Of a DNA stretch of 64,000 bases, positions 59,601 to 62,600 are shown piece after piece. Numbering within the stretch: position 1 is the first letter of the stretch; each line of letters opens with the position of its first letter. The stretch is from Pseudobdellovibrionaceae bacterium. GTDB taxonomy: Bacteria > Bdellovibrionota > Bdellovibrionia > Bdellovibrionales > UBA1609. The notes under the pieces were generated by a model. It made no database searches and was not told the origin of the DNA. It worked only from the letters and a program-made list of their open reading frames with translations. A program made the position numbers and the translations under genes. The stretch is from the NCBI GenBank assembly GCA_023898385.1, contig CP060220.1:434001-498000 (forward strand), given 5' to 3'.

Positions 59601-62600
59601 CGTTTACAATGCCAGGTGGATATCCTGGTACAGGAGCCACAATCCCTTGCGGACCGACAATTAATGCGGGAACAAGTTGTAATATTGTGGTTCGCTATGC
59701 GCCACTGGCTTCAGCTCCGCACAGTGAAACGATCACTTTGGATTATAACAACGGAGCTATGAACACCAGTGTGGCGCAAGCCCTGACCGGTACCGGTGTG
59801 ATTCCTGCTGATCTAGATATCGTGCCTGCAAGCCATGATTTTGGTGATATGGCTATCGGCGGTTCCAGTGCTGCGCAAATCTTCACCATCACTAATAACG
59901 GTGGCTATGATGCCACTTTAGTGAATGAAGTGGGCTTGGCAGATCCATTTAAATACACAGGTGGCGTATTCCCAGGTACCAATGGTGACTGTACGGCGGG
60001 TCAAACTCTGGCACCACTAGCCAGTTGCGATATCGAAGTTTACTACAACCCTACAGTTGTTAACGTAGATACTGATTTTATCGACTTTAGTTACTTTAAT
60101 GGATCTAGCAACGTCAATCAAACCGCCCAAGTAGACGGTAACGCGGTGAATGTGGGTCTATTGACTATAGCTCCAGATCCCCATGATTTTGGTGATGTCG
60201 CCAATGCCGGTGCCAGCACACCACAAGTATTTACCATCACCAATACTGGTGACTTTGTTGTGACCAATATGAATGAGACAAGTCTCACGGGTGATTTTAA
60301 CTACACTGGCGGGGGCTTCCCTGGATCGGGTGGTAACTGTGTGGCTGCGGGTAGCTTAACGCCCACATCGAGCTGTTTAATTGAAGTGGAATTTACACCC
60401 ACATCGACCGGTGCGCAAAGTGATCAAATTAATTTCACTTACAATAACGGAGCTGCAGGAACAAGCGCCACGGCTGATCTAGATGGTAACGGTGTGAACC
60501 CAGCAAGCTTGGCTATTGCAGCAAACCCAGACTCATTCAACTGGGGTATTCAAGAAACTACAACCACAGTAGATCATACGTTCACAGTGACCAACTCTGG
60601 GGATGTGGATGCCACAGGTATTACAGAAACAGGATTGGGCGGAGACTGGAGTATGCCCGGTGGTTATCCAGGTGGCGGCACATGTCCAGGTACAGGTATT
60701 ATAGCTTCCGGAGCCAACTGTACAATTATCGTGCGTTGGACGCCCTCAGTGAGTGGACTAGCCACAGATACGATTTCATTGGCTTACAGCGATGGTACAA
60801 TTGCAGGACCACCGAATGCCACGGCGGTTTTAAATGGCGATGCCAGAACAAGAGCCCTACTCACTATTACCGCAAACCCTGACGCATTTGGATTTGGTCC
60901 ACAGCCGATTGGTTCAACATCGGTGCATGAATGGACACTGACAAATGCCGGTGAAATGGATGCCACAGCGATTACGGGTGATGCTTTTGGATTGGCTCCA
61001 GAATATGCATTTGCAGGAGGCGCTTTCCCTGGTGGCGGAACTTGTACTAACGGCGGAACACTCGCTAACGCTGCTACATGTACATTTAGAGTGGAGTTTG
61101 TGCCAGCCGGTGTTGCGGGTGCAAGAAATGACTCTGTTGACATTAATTATCATGATGGCGTAGCGGCCACAGATGTGACTCAGGCGATCACTGGAAGTGC
61201 TCAAGATCCAGCCGACATTGTGCTCATCAGCGGTGAGGCCACACCATATGACTACGGAACAGTTACAAATGGAGCCAATGCCACTCATCAATTCACTTTC
61301 AGAAATGATGGTGGCGTAACGGCAACAGCCGTGGCGGTGCCCGCGTTGACATTGCCATACAGTATTGCCGCAACCACATGTGCGGGGACTTTGGCGCCAG
61401 CTTCTACATGTACTGTGGATGTGGATTTTGATCCCACATCATCAGGTACGCACACAGACACTCTCACTGTGAATTTCCATGACGGTGTTGGCGCGACAAA
61501 TGTGACGCACAGTTTGACGGGTGATAGTATCACTCCTGCTCAGCTAATTTTTGCTGATGCGCCAGGGTATGATTTCAGCCCACCAAGCCATGCTGATGGT
61601 TCGTCCACAGTTCGTCTGTTCACTGTAGAAAATGTGGGCGGAACTGATGCCACAGGTGTGGGTGGCGGAGCCTTCTCAACAGTTCACTTTAAGTTTACGG
61701 GCTTGGGCGGATATCCAGGAACAAACGGTACATGTACGAATACGATTCAGCCGGGTGCGATAAATAACTGTACGGTGGAAGTGGAATTTGTGCCGACAGC
61801 ACTGGGCGCGTTGAGTGACGACGTCACAATCACATACAATGATGGTGCGGTTCTTACGAATGTGCAGCTTCCTGTGGATGGTACGGCAGTACCGGCCGCA
61901 GTCATCACGATTGCACCAGGGGGAACATATGATTACAGCACTATCGCCAGAGACGGTACAGCTACGGCTACATTTACATTAACAAACCTTGCAGGTGCGG
62001 CCGATGCCACAAATATCACAGGTGCTGTTCCCACGGCTGAGTTTGATTTCTTAAACGGTACATTCCCAGGAACGGGCGGTAACTGTGTGCTTAACGGAAC
62101 TCTCGCAGCAGGTGCAAGTTGTGATATCGTGGTTGAATTTGCTCCAACGGCCAATGGTCCTTATTCAGATACTATTACAATCACTTACGATGACGGAGCC
62201 AATCCTGCAGCGACGGCCACGCAAGACGTGCAAGGGGGCGCGGCTGATCCAGCAAGCCTCACATTTACGCCCACGCCACAAAACTGGGGTACAGTGGCTC
62301 GAGGATCAACGAAAACAGCAATTATCACTCTAGAAAACGTCGGTGGTGTAGATGCCACAAGTGCAGCTCCTGGATCAGCCTTGGCGTCGCCTTATGACTA
62401 CACAGGTGGACTTGGCTATCCTGGAACATTGGGAACTTGCGGTGCCACAATTCTTCCTGGTGCTGGAAACACTTGTACTATCGAAGTGATGTATCAGCCG
62501 CCAGCAAATGGGCCGACCAGTGACGACGTTGACATTAGCTATGATGACGGAACAGGCGTGACTCAAACGGACAGCGTGACTTTGCAAGGTACGGCCGCCG

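Noticed and set aside
38850..62333. Short plus-strand frames of 60-110 codons inside the giant gene in other frames
   Set aside because: They lie within the long continuous frame that starts at 38633, and codon use fits that frame only.
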